From positions 1 to 6,948 of the forward strand of contig JAZNWZ010000116.1 in assembly GCA_045593645.1 (NCBI GenBank): a stretch of 6,948 nt of DNA. The letters run 5' to 3'. The stretch is from Fimenecus sp045593645 (lineage in GTDB: Bacteria > Bacillota > Clostridia > Oscillospirales > Acutalibacteraceae). The number at the start of each line of letters is the position of its first letter. Within the stretch, counting starts at the first letter, position 1. The position numbers were made by a program, and so were the translations under genes. The notes under the pieces are model-generated. The model searched no databases. It worked only from the letters and a program-made list of their open reading frames with translations, and had not been told where the DNA came from. This document shows, piece by piece, positions 1 through 4,728 of the stretch.

Positions 1-306
1 TTTTGGTTCAAATGGAATCCATGTGTTTATTAAATAGCAAAGAGAATATGCAACATAGAGTGTTGATAGATGGCAGAGCAAAGATTTACCTATCCCCCAA
101 TGCTCAATCTGATTAAATACGCTTGCCCCTGCATGAACAAAAGCCAACAGATAAGTTGAAACAATTCCAACTAATACTTCACCAGCATTCAAAACTAAAT
201 TGTCGGTTGTTTTTGATACTATAAAGATTATAATTCCAAAAATTATTGGTCCGAATCCACTGAATACAAATCCACGATGAAAAAATTCTTTTACATATTT
301 ATTCAT
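1..306 (-). CDS. DUF3021 family membrane protein, C-terminus cut by window edge
   Basis: I read 102 codons in frame from ATG at 306 to the window edge without a stop; the C-terminus lies outside. The protein starts MNKYVKEFFHRGF and shows three hydrophobic stretches at about residues 12-31, 42-62 and 75-96, so it is an integral membrane protein; a fourth segment may follow. The charged N-terminus, a short polar loop (SKTTDN, 31-36) and the FNQIEHWGIGKS loop (64-75) fit the small DUF3021 proteins that accompany LytTR regulators in Firmicutes. Its start lies one base after the upstream LytTR stop (TAATATG), with an AGG 8 bases before the ATG inside that gene's end, so the two are co-transcribed and probably translationally coupled. 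By analogy with LytTR regulator/membrane-inhibitor pairs it may restrain or signal to the regulator; that is inference. Its biochemical function is unknown. Confidence 0.82.
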   Translation of the reverse strand, partial: MNKYVKEFFHRGFVFSGFGPIIFGIIIFIVSKTTDNLVLNAGEVLVGIVSTYLLAFVHAGASVFNQIEHWGIGKSLLCHLSTLYVAYSLCYLINTWIPFEPK

Positions 307-307
307 A

Positions 308-739
308 TTACAAACCTAACCTTTCTTTTACATTTTTAAGATTTCTTCGTGACACAAAATCCACATACCCATTTTTGAAAACTACTGTCAATGAGCCACC
401 CACGGTTGCCTTAAATCTATCAATCTTTTTAATATTGGCTACACAAGACTGATTGATTTTAACAAAGTTATTATTAAGATTTTTTTCTAACTGATAAAGT
501 CTTGATTTAAGCCGAAATTTCTCATTTTCAGTGAGTGCATAAATCTTGTTATCTTCTGTGAAGAAACAATAAATATCATTTAAGTTGAGTTTCACTGTTT
601 CATTTTCAGTATAGCCAATTAAATCAACAGAATGACTTTTTACTAGTTCTTCAATCTCACTGATTAACGGTGTTTTCTCGTGGGCATATATGAGTATTTC
701 TTCGTCACGATTAGGGTCGATTACAATTTGAAGTTTCAT
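308..739 (-). CDS. LytTR-type DNA-binding transcriptional regulator without receiver domain
   Basis: This 143-residue protein carries a LytTR DNA-binding domain over about residues 43-141. The recognisable core is FVKINQSCVANIKKIDRF (92-109), then GGSLTVVFKNG and the typical VSRRNLKNVKERLG ending. The first 40 residues (KLQIVIDPNRDEEILIYAHE...) are a short beta/alpha extension and not a phosphorylated response-regulator receiver: there is no room for one. It should therefore be a cytoplasmic transcription factor not driven by a histidine kinase, as in stand-alone LytTR regulators paired with small membrane proteins. The start is supported by a strong Shine-Dalgarno, AAGGAGG on the minus strand at 752-746, six bases before the ATG. 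Its own promoter (761-789) and a 9-bp tandem repeat (803-820) lie upstream, and a DUF3021 gene follows after one base. LytTR proteins often bind direct repeats, so autoregulation is plausible but unproven. The target genes are unknown. Confidence 0.9.
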   Translation of the reverse strand: MKLQIVIDPNRDEEILIYAHEKTPLISEIEELVKSHSVDLIGYTENETVKLNLNDIYCFFTEDNKIYALTENEKFRLKSRLYQLEKNLNNNFVKINQSCVANIKKIDRFKATVGGSLTVVFKNGYVDFVSRRNLKNVKERLGL

Positions 740-760
740 GAAATTCCTCCTTGCAAATGT

Positions 761-789
761 ATATTATCATTCTGCATTTTGGTTTGCAA
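761..789 (-). promoter_or_regulatory. Candidate sigma-A promoter of the LytTR-DUF3021 unit
   Basis: Reading the minus strand, TTGCAA (789-784) is followed by a 17-bp spacer and TAATAT (766-761). Predicted transcription starts near 754, giving a leader of roughly 15 bases that contains the AAGGAGG ribosome binding site. The elements match the sigma-A consensus fairly well and lie between the upstream terminator and the gene, which supports an independent transcript. In AT-rich DNA such matches can arise by chance. Confidence 0.55.
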
Positions 790-802
790 TATATTAAAAG
801 TG

Positions 803-820
803 TTTGGTAGTTTTGGGAGT
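803..820 (-). promoter_or_regulatory. 9-bp tandem direct repeat upstream of the LytTR promoter, possible regulator site
   Basis: On the plus strand TTTGGTAGT (803-811) is followed directly by TTTGGGAGT (812-820), with 8 of 9 bases identical. On the transcribed strand this reads ACTCCCAAA-ACTACCAAA. It ends 13 bp upstream of the -35 element at 784-789, a position typical of an activator site. LytTR proteins commonly recognise paired direct repeats, so self-binding by the adjacent regulator is a reasonable guess. The repeat is short and could be coincidental. Confidence 0.4.
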
Positions 821-829
821 GTATTCGGC

Positions 830-861
830 AAAAAATTAAAGGGACGATTAACTCATCCCTT
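830..861 (-). terminator. Intrinsic terminator after mnmA
   Basis: In the minus-strand transcript a hairpin forms between 861-856 and 844-839 (AAGGGA/TCCCTT arms). It extends inward past one C-A mismatch by two pairs (853-854 with 846-847) to a 5-base loop at 848-852. Three bases after the stem comes a run of six U (835-830). It lies about 50 bases beyond the mnmA stop, so it probably ends the nadA-mnmA transcript before the LytTR promoter. Confidence 0.65.
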
Positions 862-866
862 AAAAT

Positions 867-884
867 GCAGGCGTGGAAGCCTGC
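867..884. repeat. GC-rich palindrome between mnmA and the terminator
   Basis: GCAGGC (867-872) and GCCTGC (879-884) form a perfect 6-bp stem around the loop GTGGAA. An alternative, mutually exclusive stem pairs GTGG (873-876) with CCAC (884-887). The stretch is much richer in G and C than its surroundings and looks like a dispersed palindromic element used as 3'-end structure. No second copy lies in the window, so repeat status is inferred from its style. Confidence 0.4.
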
Positions 885-907
885 CACTACGCGATTATAT
901 TTTGCAC

Positions 908-1930
908 TTATATAATTTCTCCGCCGCCGAGAACTTCGTCACCATCGAAGATTACAAGTGACTGTCCTTTTGTGATTGCTCGTTGTGGCTCGTCAAATTT
1001 TACGTGTAAAATTCCGTCTTCTGTCTGCCATGCAGTTGCAGGCTGCTCTTTATGACGATAACGCACCCTTGCAAGCACACGGGTTGGCTCTGTAATTATT
1101 TTACCACTGATTATATTTACGTTTTTTGCAGTTACTTCGCTTGTAAACAAATCTTCATTGTCACCTAAAACAACATCATTTGTTTCAGGGTCAATATTGA
1201 GCACATAAAGTGGCGTTTTATATGCTATGCCAAGACCTTTTCGCTGACCGATTGTGTAATTTACAATGCCTTTATGCTCGCCAAAGGAAAAACCTGTTTT
1301 ATGCATAAACTGACCTTTTGGATAAGTTTTATTGTTATAACTCTTAATAAAACTTACATAATCTCCATCAGGGACAAAGCAAATATCTTGACTATCTTTT
1401 TTACGAGCAGTTATAAGGTCGTTTTCCTCTGCAATCTGGCGAATTTCGGGTTTTGTGTATTCGCCTAACGGGAATTTGATATGTTTAAGTTGCTCTTGTG
1501 TGAGCATATAAAGAAAATAGCTTTGGTCTTTGCTTTCGTCAACTGCTTTTTTAAGTTTATATTCACCATCTTCAAAGACTACGCGAGCGTAGTGACCTGT
1601 TACTACAAAATCAGCATCTAACTGGTGCATTTTATCAATCATAGCACCGAATTTAAGAGTACGATTACACTCAATACAAGGGTTTGGTGTTTTGCCTTGC
1701 TCATAGAATTCAATGAACTTATCAATTACAAGTTTTTTGAATTCTTCTTTAAGCGGGAAAATATAAAAAGGCATACCGAGTTTATCGGCAACTGCTTTTG
1801 CATCACTGCAATCCCCTTCGGAATACAGTTGCATTGTAGCACCGACAATAGAGTAGCCTTCATTTTTCATAAGTAAAGCAGCGACGGAGCTGTCAACTCC
1901 GCCACTCATTGCAATAACTGCTTTTTTCAT
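908..1930 (-). CDS. mnmA: tRNA-specific 2-thiouridylase MnmA
   Basis: MnmA (340 aa) activates U34 of the Lys, Glu and Gln tRNAs with ATP and replaces the C2 oxygen with sulfur, giving the s2 part of mnm5s2U. The N-terminal PP-loop reads MSGGVDSS (8-15). TPNPCIECNR (81-90) supplies the catalytic Cys88, by alignment with E. coli Cys102, plus an extra Cys85; SQDICFV (180-186) supplies Cys184, equivalent to E. coli Cys199. TGHYARV, the DQSYFL motif (135-140) and YTIGQRKGLG (225-234) are also present, followed by the beta-barrel C-terminal domain. The loop after GATMQLYSEGDC is shorter than in many clostridial homologues, which from memory carry a longer cysteine-containing insertion here. The gene starts 3 bp after the nadA stop, with GGTGA about 9 bases before the ATG, so the two form one operon. 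The sulfur donor is a cysteine desulfurase; iscS lies two genes upstream. No frameshift is seen. Confidence 0.96.
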   Translation of the reverse strand: MKKAVIAMSGGVDSSVAALLMKNEGYSIVGATMQLYSEGDCSDAKAVADKLGMPFYIFPLKEEFKKLVIDKFIEFYEQGKTPNPCIECNRTLKFGAMIDKMHQLDADFVVTGHYARVVFEDGEYKLKKAVDESKDQSYFLYMLTQEQLKHIKFPLGEYTKPEIRQIAEENDLITARKKDSQDICFVPDGDYVSFIKSYNNKTYPKGQFMHKTGFSFGEHKGIVNYTIGQRKGLGIAYKTPLYVLNIDPETNDVVLGDNEDLFTSEVTAKNVNIISGKIITEPTRVLARVRYRHKEQPATAWQTEDGILHVKFDEPQRAITKGQSLVIFDGDEVLGGGEII

Positions 1931-1933
1931 AAA

Positions 1934-2851
1934 TTATTCACCGAGTTTAATCATCATATCAATGCATTTTTTAGCATCTTTAATGGTCTGCTCGTCCATT
2001 ATAATTTCTTCGCCGCCCTCACCTATCATAGTGTTATAAAGGTCAACGAGAGTTGTAGTTTTCATATTAGGACAAATAAGTTCTTTTGAAAGTGGATAGA
2101 ACTTTTTATCAGGACACTCATACTGCAAAGACTCTGCAATACTGATTTCAGTACCGATAATGAATTCTTTAGCATCGCTCTTGCGTGCAAAATCCATAAT
2201 TCCTGATGTTGAGCCGATATAGTCTGCCTCTGCTACAACTTCAGGTCTGCATTCAGGATGAACAAGGAAAAGTGCGTCAGGATATAATTCTTTTGCTTTT
2301 TCTACATCTTTTTTGCTCATTCTTGCGTGAATTGGGCAACCACCTTGTAAGAGTTTGAACTCTTTTTCGGGCACTTGCTCTGCTACGAATGCACCAAGAT
2401 TACAGTCAGGAATGAAAAGGATTTTATCATTCTCGATTTTCTTAACAATCTTAACCGCTGATGATGAAGTTACACAAACATCACAAACTGTTTTAAGGTC
2501 TGATGTTGTATTGATATAAGCCACAACGGTATAATCGGGATACTGTTTTTTTACTTGTGAAATAAGCTCTTTGTCCATTTGCTCTGCCATTGGGCAACCT
2601 GCAATAGGACTTGCAATATAAACTTTTTTTTCGGGTGAGAGGATTTTTACGGTTTCTGCCATAAAACGAACTCCACACATAATTACCGTTTTCTGTGGTG
2701 CTTTTTCAGCAAGTACGCTCAACTGAAAACTATCGCCTGTAAAATCGGCAATTTCTTGAATTTCACGGGCAACATAACTGTGAGCCAATATGCAAATATC
2801 TTTTTCTTTTTTAAGTTGCAAGATTTTGTCTTGCATTTCTTTTACTGTCAT
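1934..2851 (-). CDS. nadA: Quinolinate synthase NadA
   Basis: NadA (305 aa) condenses iminoaspartate with dihydroxyacetone phosphate to make quinolinate, the second step of de novo NAD synthesis, and carries an oxygen-sensitive [4Fe-4S] cluster. The three expected cluster ligands are visible: Cys86 in AGCPMAEQ, Cys172 in GGCPIHAR and Cys260 in ICPNMKTTTL. Their spacing (86 and 88 residues) is close to that of Thermotoga-type NadA. AHSYVAREIQEIADFTGDS (23-41), MCGVRFMAETVKIL (58-71), HPECRPEV (198-205) and GSTSGIM (213-219) are family substrate-site motifs. The length fits the short NadA class. The ATG at 2851 is preceded by AAAGGAAG. NadB and NadC, the usual operon partners, are not in the window. 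nadA instead sits between the Fe-S assembly genes that would mature it and mnmA. Confidence 0.97.
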   Translation of the reverse strand: MTVKEMQDKILQLKKEKDICILAHSYVAREIQEIADFTGDSFQLSVLAEKAPQKTVIMCGVRFMAETVKILSPEKKVYIASPIAGCPMAEQMDKELISQVKKQYPDYTVVAYINTTSDLKTVCDVCVTSSSAVKIVKKIENDKILFIPDCNLGAFVAEQVPEKEFKLLQGGCPIHARMSKKDVEKAKELYPDALFLVHPECRPEVVAEADYIGSTSGIMDFARKSDAKEFIIGTEISIAESLQYECPDKKFYPLSKELICPNMKTTTLVDLYNTMIGEGGEEIIMDEQTIKDAKKCIDMMIKLGE

Positions 2852-2879
2852 TTTAATCTTCCTTTACAAAGATTATGGC

Positions 2880-2901
2880 GGGACGATGTGGGCATCGTCC
2901 C
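2880..2901. repeat. Perfect 9-bp palindrome (hairpin) upstream of nadA
   Basis: GGGACGATG (2880-2888) and CATCGTCCC (2893-2901) form a perfect 9-bp stem with the loop TGGG. In the nadA transcript the hairpin would lie 28 bases before the start codon, and if the promoter at 2908-2935 is real it would be at the very 5' end of the message. On the plus strand a T5 run follows four bases later, which resembles a plus-strand terminator, but no plus-strand gene needs one. It has the look of short GC-rich palindromic repeats dispersed in clostridial genomes; that is recollection, not a search result. Confidence 0.6.
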
Positions 2902-2907
2902 CTACTT

Positions 2908-2935
2908 TTTATAAAATTGATTTATTTTTTCGCAA
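2908..2935 (-). promoter_or_regulatory. Candidate promoter for nadA-mnmA
   Basis: On the minus strand TTGCGA (2935-2930) is followed by a 16-bp spacer and TATAAA (2913-2908). Transcription would start near 2901, giving a leader of about 50 bases that begins with the hairpin at 2880-2901. The -35 hexamer lies in the left arm of the inverted repeat at 2926-3007. The match is moderate, and nadA could also be reached by read-through from iscSU because no U-tract terminator separates them. Confidence 0.4.
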
Positions 2936-3007
2936 GACAATGTGTGGCTAAGGCGAAGCTGTATCGGGTATACCGCGAGCCGAGAGCCACGCAGTATTGC
3001 GGAAAAA
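2926..3007. repeat. Long imperfect inverted repeat between iscU and nadA
   Basis: Outer arms TTTTTCGCAA (2926-2935) and TTGCGGAAAAA (2997-3007) pair with one bulged G. After an unpaired interval, GTGTGGCT (2942-2949) pairs with AGCCACGC (2985-2992) over 8 bp with one G-U. Inside are a 3-bp GGC/GCC stem (2952-2954 with 2979-2981) and a CGG/CCG hairpin (2965-2967 with 2973-2975). The core is GC-rich against AT-rich flanks. It begins about 10 bases after the iscU stop in the transcript. Neither strand has a U-tract after the stem, so it is not a standard intrinsic terminator. It may be a miniature non-coding repeat or an mRNA 3'-end stabilising structure. Confidence 0.55.
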
Positions 3008-3016
3008 GAAACAATT

Positions 3017-3433
3017 TTAGTGATGGTCTTCGTCAAACTTGAATTCTTCTGCGTTATATTCGATACCGTTTTTGTCGTAGTAATCTTTTACTGCGGCTTT
3101 GATTGCTTGTTCTGCAAGAACTGAACAGTGAATTTTAACTGCTGGAAGACCGTCAAGAGCCTCAACAACTGCTTTGTTTGTGAGTTTGAGTGCCTCACTT
3201 AAAGGTTGTCCTTTAATCATATCAGTTGCGATTGAACTTGTTGCGATTGCAGACGCACAACCATAAGTATTGAATTTAACATCTGTAATTATATCATTCT
3301 CTATTTTGAGATACATTTTCATAATATCGCCACATTTTGCGTTGCCAACTTCTCCCACACCATCTGCGTCATCAAGTTTACCAACATTATGTGGATTTGT
3401 AAAATGTTCCATTACTTTTTCTGAATATTCCAT
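3017..3433 (-). CDS. iscU: Fe-S cluster assembly scaffold, IscU/NifU N-terminal type
   Basis: This scaffold (138 aa) receives sulfur from IscS, together with iron, builds [2Fe-2S]/[4Fe-4S] clusters and passes them to apoproteins. The conserved ligands are Cys34 and Asp36 (NAKCGDIM), Cys59 (TYGCASAIATSS) and Cys103 (KIHCSVLAEQAI). NPHNVGKLDDADG near the N-terminus is typical of clostridial NifU-like scaffolds. The chaperone-recognition segment is LPAVK (96-100), where classical IscU has LPPVK. I chose the ATG at 3433 because family homology begins at MEYSEKVMEHF, the ATG overlaps the iscS stop by one base (TAATG), and AAAGAGG lies just upstream. An in-frame ATG at 3469 would add 12 unrelated residues inside the iscS coding end. 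There is no NifU C-terminal domain. The tail ends in a charged EFKFDEDHH. Confidence 0.96.
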   Translation of the reverse strand: MEYSEKVMEHFTNPHNVGKLDDADGVGEVGNAKCGDIMKMYLKIENDIITDVKFNTYGCASAIATSSIATDMIKGQPLSEALKLTNKAVVEALDGLPAVKIHCSVLAEQAIKAAVKDYYDKNGIEYNAEEFKFDEDHH

Positions 3434-4614
3434 TACGCTAAACCTCTTTCTTTCTGAATTTTCTCCCAAAGTGGTGACATGTCGCGAAGACGGTCAATAA
3501 TTGGTGGGAGTTTTTCTAAAATATAGTCCATTTCTTCAGGTGTATTATCTTCACAAAGGCTTAAACGGAGTGAACCGTGTGCAACTTCGTGAACGAGACC
3601 GATTGACAAAAGCACATGGCTTGGGTCAAGTGAGCCTGAAGTACAAGCTGAACCTGAAGATGCACTGATTCCCATTAAATCAAGGTAAAGGAGAAGTGAC
3701 TCACCCTCAACACCCTCAAAACAAGCACTTACATTACCCGGTAATCTGTGCTCACGGTCACCGTTAATACGACTTAAGTCGATTTTGAGAATACCCTCAA
3801 TAAGTTGCTCACGCATTGCGATAAGTTTCTTTGTATTTTCTTCCATATTGTCGCAAGCCTCTTTAAGAGCAGCCGCCATACCAACGATTGATGGTACATT
3901 TTCTGTACCTGCACGGCGATTTCTCTCTTGTGCACCACCCTCAATAAGATTTGGAAGTCTTATACCTTTTTTGCAGTAAAGACCGCCAACACCTTTTGGT
4001 CCGTGGAATTTATGGCCTGAAAATGACATCATATCAATATTATCAGCAATTACATCAACAGGAATATGACCAACAGCCTGAACTGCGTCTGTGTGGAACA
4101 ACACTCTCTTTTCACGACATACTGCACCTATTTCACGAATTGGCTGAACTGTGCCGATTTCGTTATTTGCATACATAATTGTTACAAGTGCTGTGTCTTC
4201 ACGGATTGCATTTTTAACATCTTCTACTTTTACGATACCGTTTTCGTAAACATCAAGAAGTGTAATCTCAAAGCCCTCTTTTTCGAGTGCATTGAGTGTA
4301 TGCAATACTGCGTGATGTTCAAACTTTGAACTGATAATATGCTTTTTACCTTTTTTAGCCATAAGGTAAGCAGCACCTTTAATTGCCCAGTTGTCGCTTT
4401 CACTACCGCCTGATGAAAAATAAACATCGTTTGGGTCTGCGTTCAAGCACTGTGCAATAGTGTTTCTCGCATCGCGTACTGCGTGAAATGCATCTTGCCC
4501 AACGCTATGCAAACTTGATGGGTTACCATAAATTTCTTGGAAGCATGGCATCATTGCATCAAGTGCTTTTTTTGATATTTTTGTGGTTGCAGCGTTATCT
4601 GCATAAACTTTCAT
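3433..4614 (-). CDS. iscS: Cysteine desulfurase IscS/NifS (class V aminotransferase fold)
   Basis: This PLP enzyme (393 aa) converts cysteine to alanine and holds the sulfur as a persulfide for Fe-S assembly and tRNA thiolation. YADNAATT (4-11) is the standard N-terminal motif. His100 in KFEHHAV is in the PLP-stacking position, Asp176 and Gln179 in HTDAVQAVGH contact PLP, and Lys202 in SFSGHKFHGPKG forms the Schiff base. RRAGTENV (233-240) binds substrate carboxylate. Cys324 in SSGSACTSGS is the mobile catalytic cysteine and places the protein in group I (NifS/IscS), not SufS. The length is typical. The ATG at 4614 follows only a weak GAGATG; nearby upstream ATGs run quickly to stops or are out of frame. 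It is the first gene after a strong promoter with an operator-like palindrome and overlaps iscU by one base. No iscR, hscAB or ferredoxin gene is present in the window. Confidence 0.96.
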   Translation of the reverse strand: MKVYADNAATTKISKKALDAMMPCFQEIYGNPSSLHSVGQDAFHAVRDARNTIAQCLNADPNDVYFSSGGSESDNWAIKGAAYLMAKKGKKHIISSKFEHHAVLHTLNALEKEGFEITLLDVYENGIVKVEDVKNAIREDTALVTIMYANNEIGTVQPIREIGAVCREKRVLFHTDAVQAVGHIPVDVIADNIDMMSFSGHKFHGPKGVGGLYCKKGIRLPNLIEGGAQERNRRAGTENVPSIVGMAAALKEACDNMEENTKKLIAMREQLIEGILKIDLSRINGDREHRLPGNVSACFEGVEGESLLLYLDLMGISASSGSACTSGSLDPSHVLLSIGLVHEVAHGSLRLSLCEDNTPEEMDYILEKLPPIIDRLRDMSPLWEKIQKERGLA

Positions 4615-4643
4615 ATATACATCTCATTTCATAAGAAAAATTA

Positions 4644-4660
4644 CAATTCATAGTGAATTG
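4644..4660 (-). promoter_or_regulatory. iscS leader hairpin, weak attenuator-like
   Basis: CAATTCA (4644-4650) and TGAATTG (4654-4660) form a 7-bp stem with a 3-base loop in the iscS leader RNA. It is followed after three bases by five U (4640-4636). The layout is that of an intrinsic terminator, but the stem is mostly A-U and would be weak. The upstream AATTCAC at 4672-4666 repeats the left half of the stem in the RNA and could compete for pairing. Function is uncertain. Confidence 0.3.
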
Positions 4661-4661
4661 G

Positions 4662-4673
4662 TGTGAATTCACA
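4662..4673. promoter_or_regulatory. 12-bp perfect palindrome at the predicted iscS transcription start
   Basis: TGTGAATTCACA (4662-4673) is self-complementary over all 12 bases and covers the predicted +1 (near 4670) of the iscS promoter. A protein bound here would block transcription initiation. The half-site resembles those of several dimeric repressors, but the lack of a central spacer fits neither the Rex nor the CRP consensus as I know them. Part of the sequence (GTGAATT) recurs as a direct repeat at 4653-4659. Confidence 0.35.
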
Positions 4674-4676
4674 TAT

Positions 4677-4705
4677 ATCATACTACTGTAGTATGAATTT
4701 GTCAA
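4677..4705 (-). promoter_or_regulatory. iscS: Strong sigma-A promoter of iscS-iscU
   Basis: On the minus strand a perfect TTGACA (4705-4700) is followed by a 17-bp spacer and TATGAT (4682-4677), one base from the TATAAT consensus. Transcription should start near 4670, leaving a leader of about 56 bases before the iscS ATG. The -35 lies 23 bp past the metH stop, so iscSU has its own promoter even if metH transcription also reads through. Confidence 0.8.
4678..4696. promoter_or_regulatory. 19-bp perfect palindrome between -35 and -10 of iscS, probable repressor operator
   Basis: TCATACTAC and GTAGTATGA are exact inverted repeats around a single central T at 4687. The palindrome fills most of the spacer and covers five of six bases of the -10 element, a classical repressor position. 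Because iscS-iscU follows, an Rrf2/IscR-type Fe-S regulator is the favoured binder by context. The TACTAC/GTAGTA half-sites also resemble BlaI/MecI-like operators, so the identity is open. Confidence 0.65.
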
Positions 4706-4728
4706 TTATAATATAGCCATAATTTGAC
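4701..4728. promoter_or_regulatory. AT-rich imperfect inverted repeat between metH and iscS
   Basis: GTCAATTAT (4701-4709) pairs with ATAATTTGAC (4719-4728) with one bulged base. It begins immediately after the metH stop and includes most of the iscS -35 hexamer. There is no U-tract after the stem, so it is a poor terminator for metH; I see no better one. It could be a second operator half or chance in AT-rich DNA. Confidence 0.25.

Noticed and set aside
680..1055. Plus-strand reading frames across the LytTR promoter, the terminator and the mnmA end.
   Set aside because: They run through a terminator hairpin and antisense to mnmA, and they lack recognisable protein features.
2880..2910. Hairpin plus T5 as a plus-strand intrinsic terminator.
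   Set aside because: There is no plus-strand gene upstream to terminate; the T run is better explained as part of the minus-strand TATAAA promoter element.
2852..3016. A niacin- or NAD-responsive riboswitch or NiaR site ahead of nadA.
   Set aside because: The sequence is fully taken up by palindromic elements and I could not recognise a known NAD riboswitch core or a NiaR operator.
3434..3469. An upstream in-frame ATG would extend IscU by 12 residues (MGENSERKRFSV).
   Set aside because: The extra residues overlap the iscS coding end and have no family similarity; the ATG at 3433 has a good ribosome binding site and a TAATG junction.
4662..4673. TGTGAATTCACA as a CRP or Rex operator.
   Set aside because: CRP sites need a six-base and Rex sites a four-base central spacer between these half-sites, which is absent, so I left the binder unnamed.
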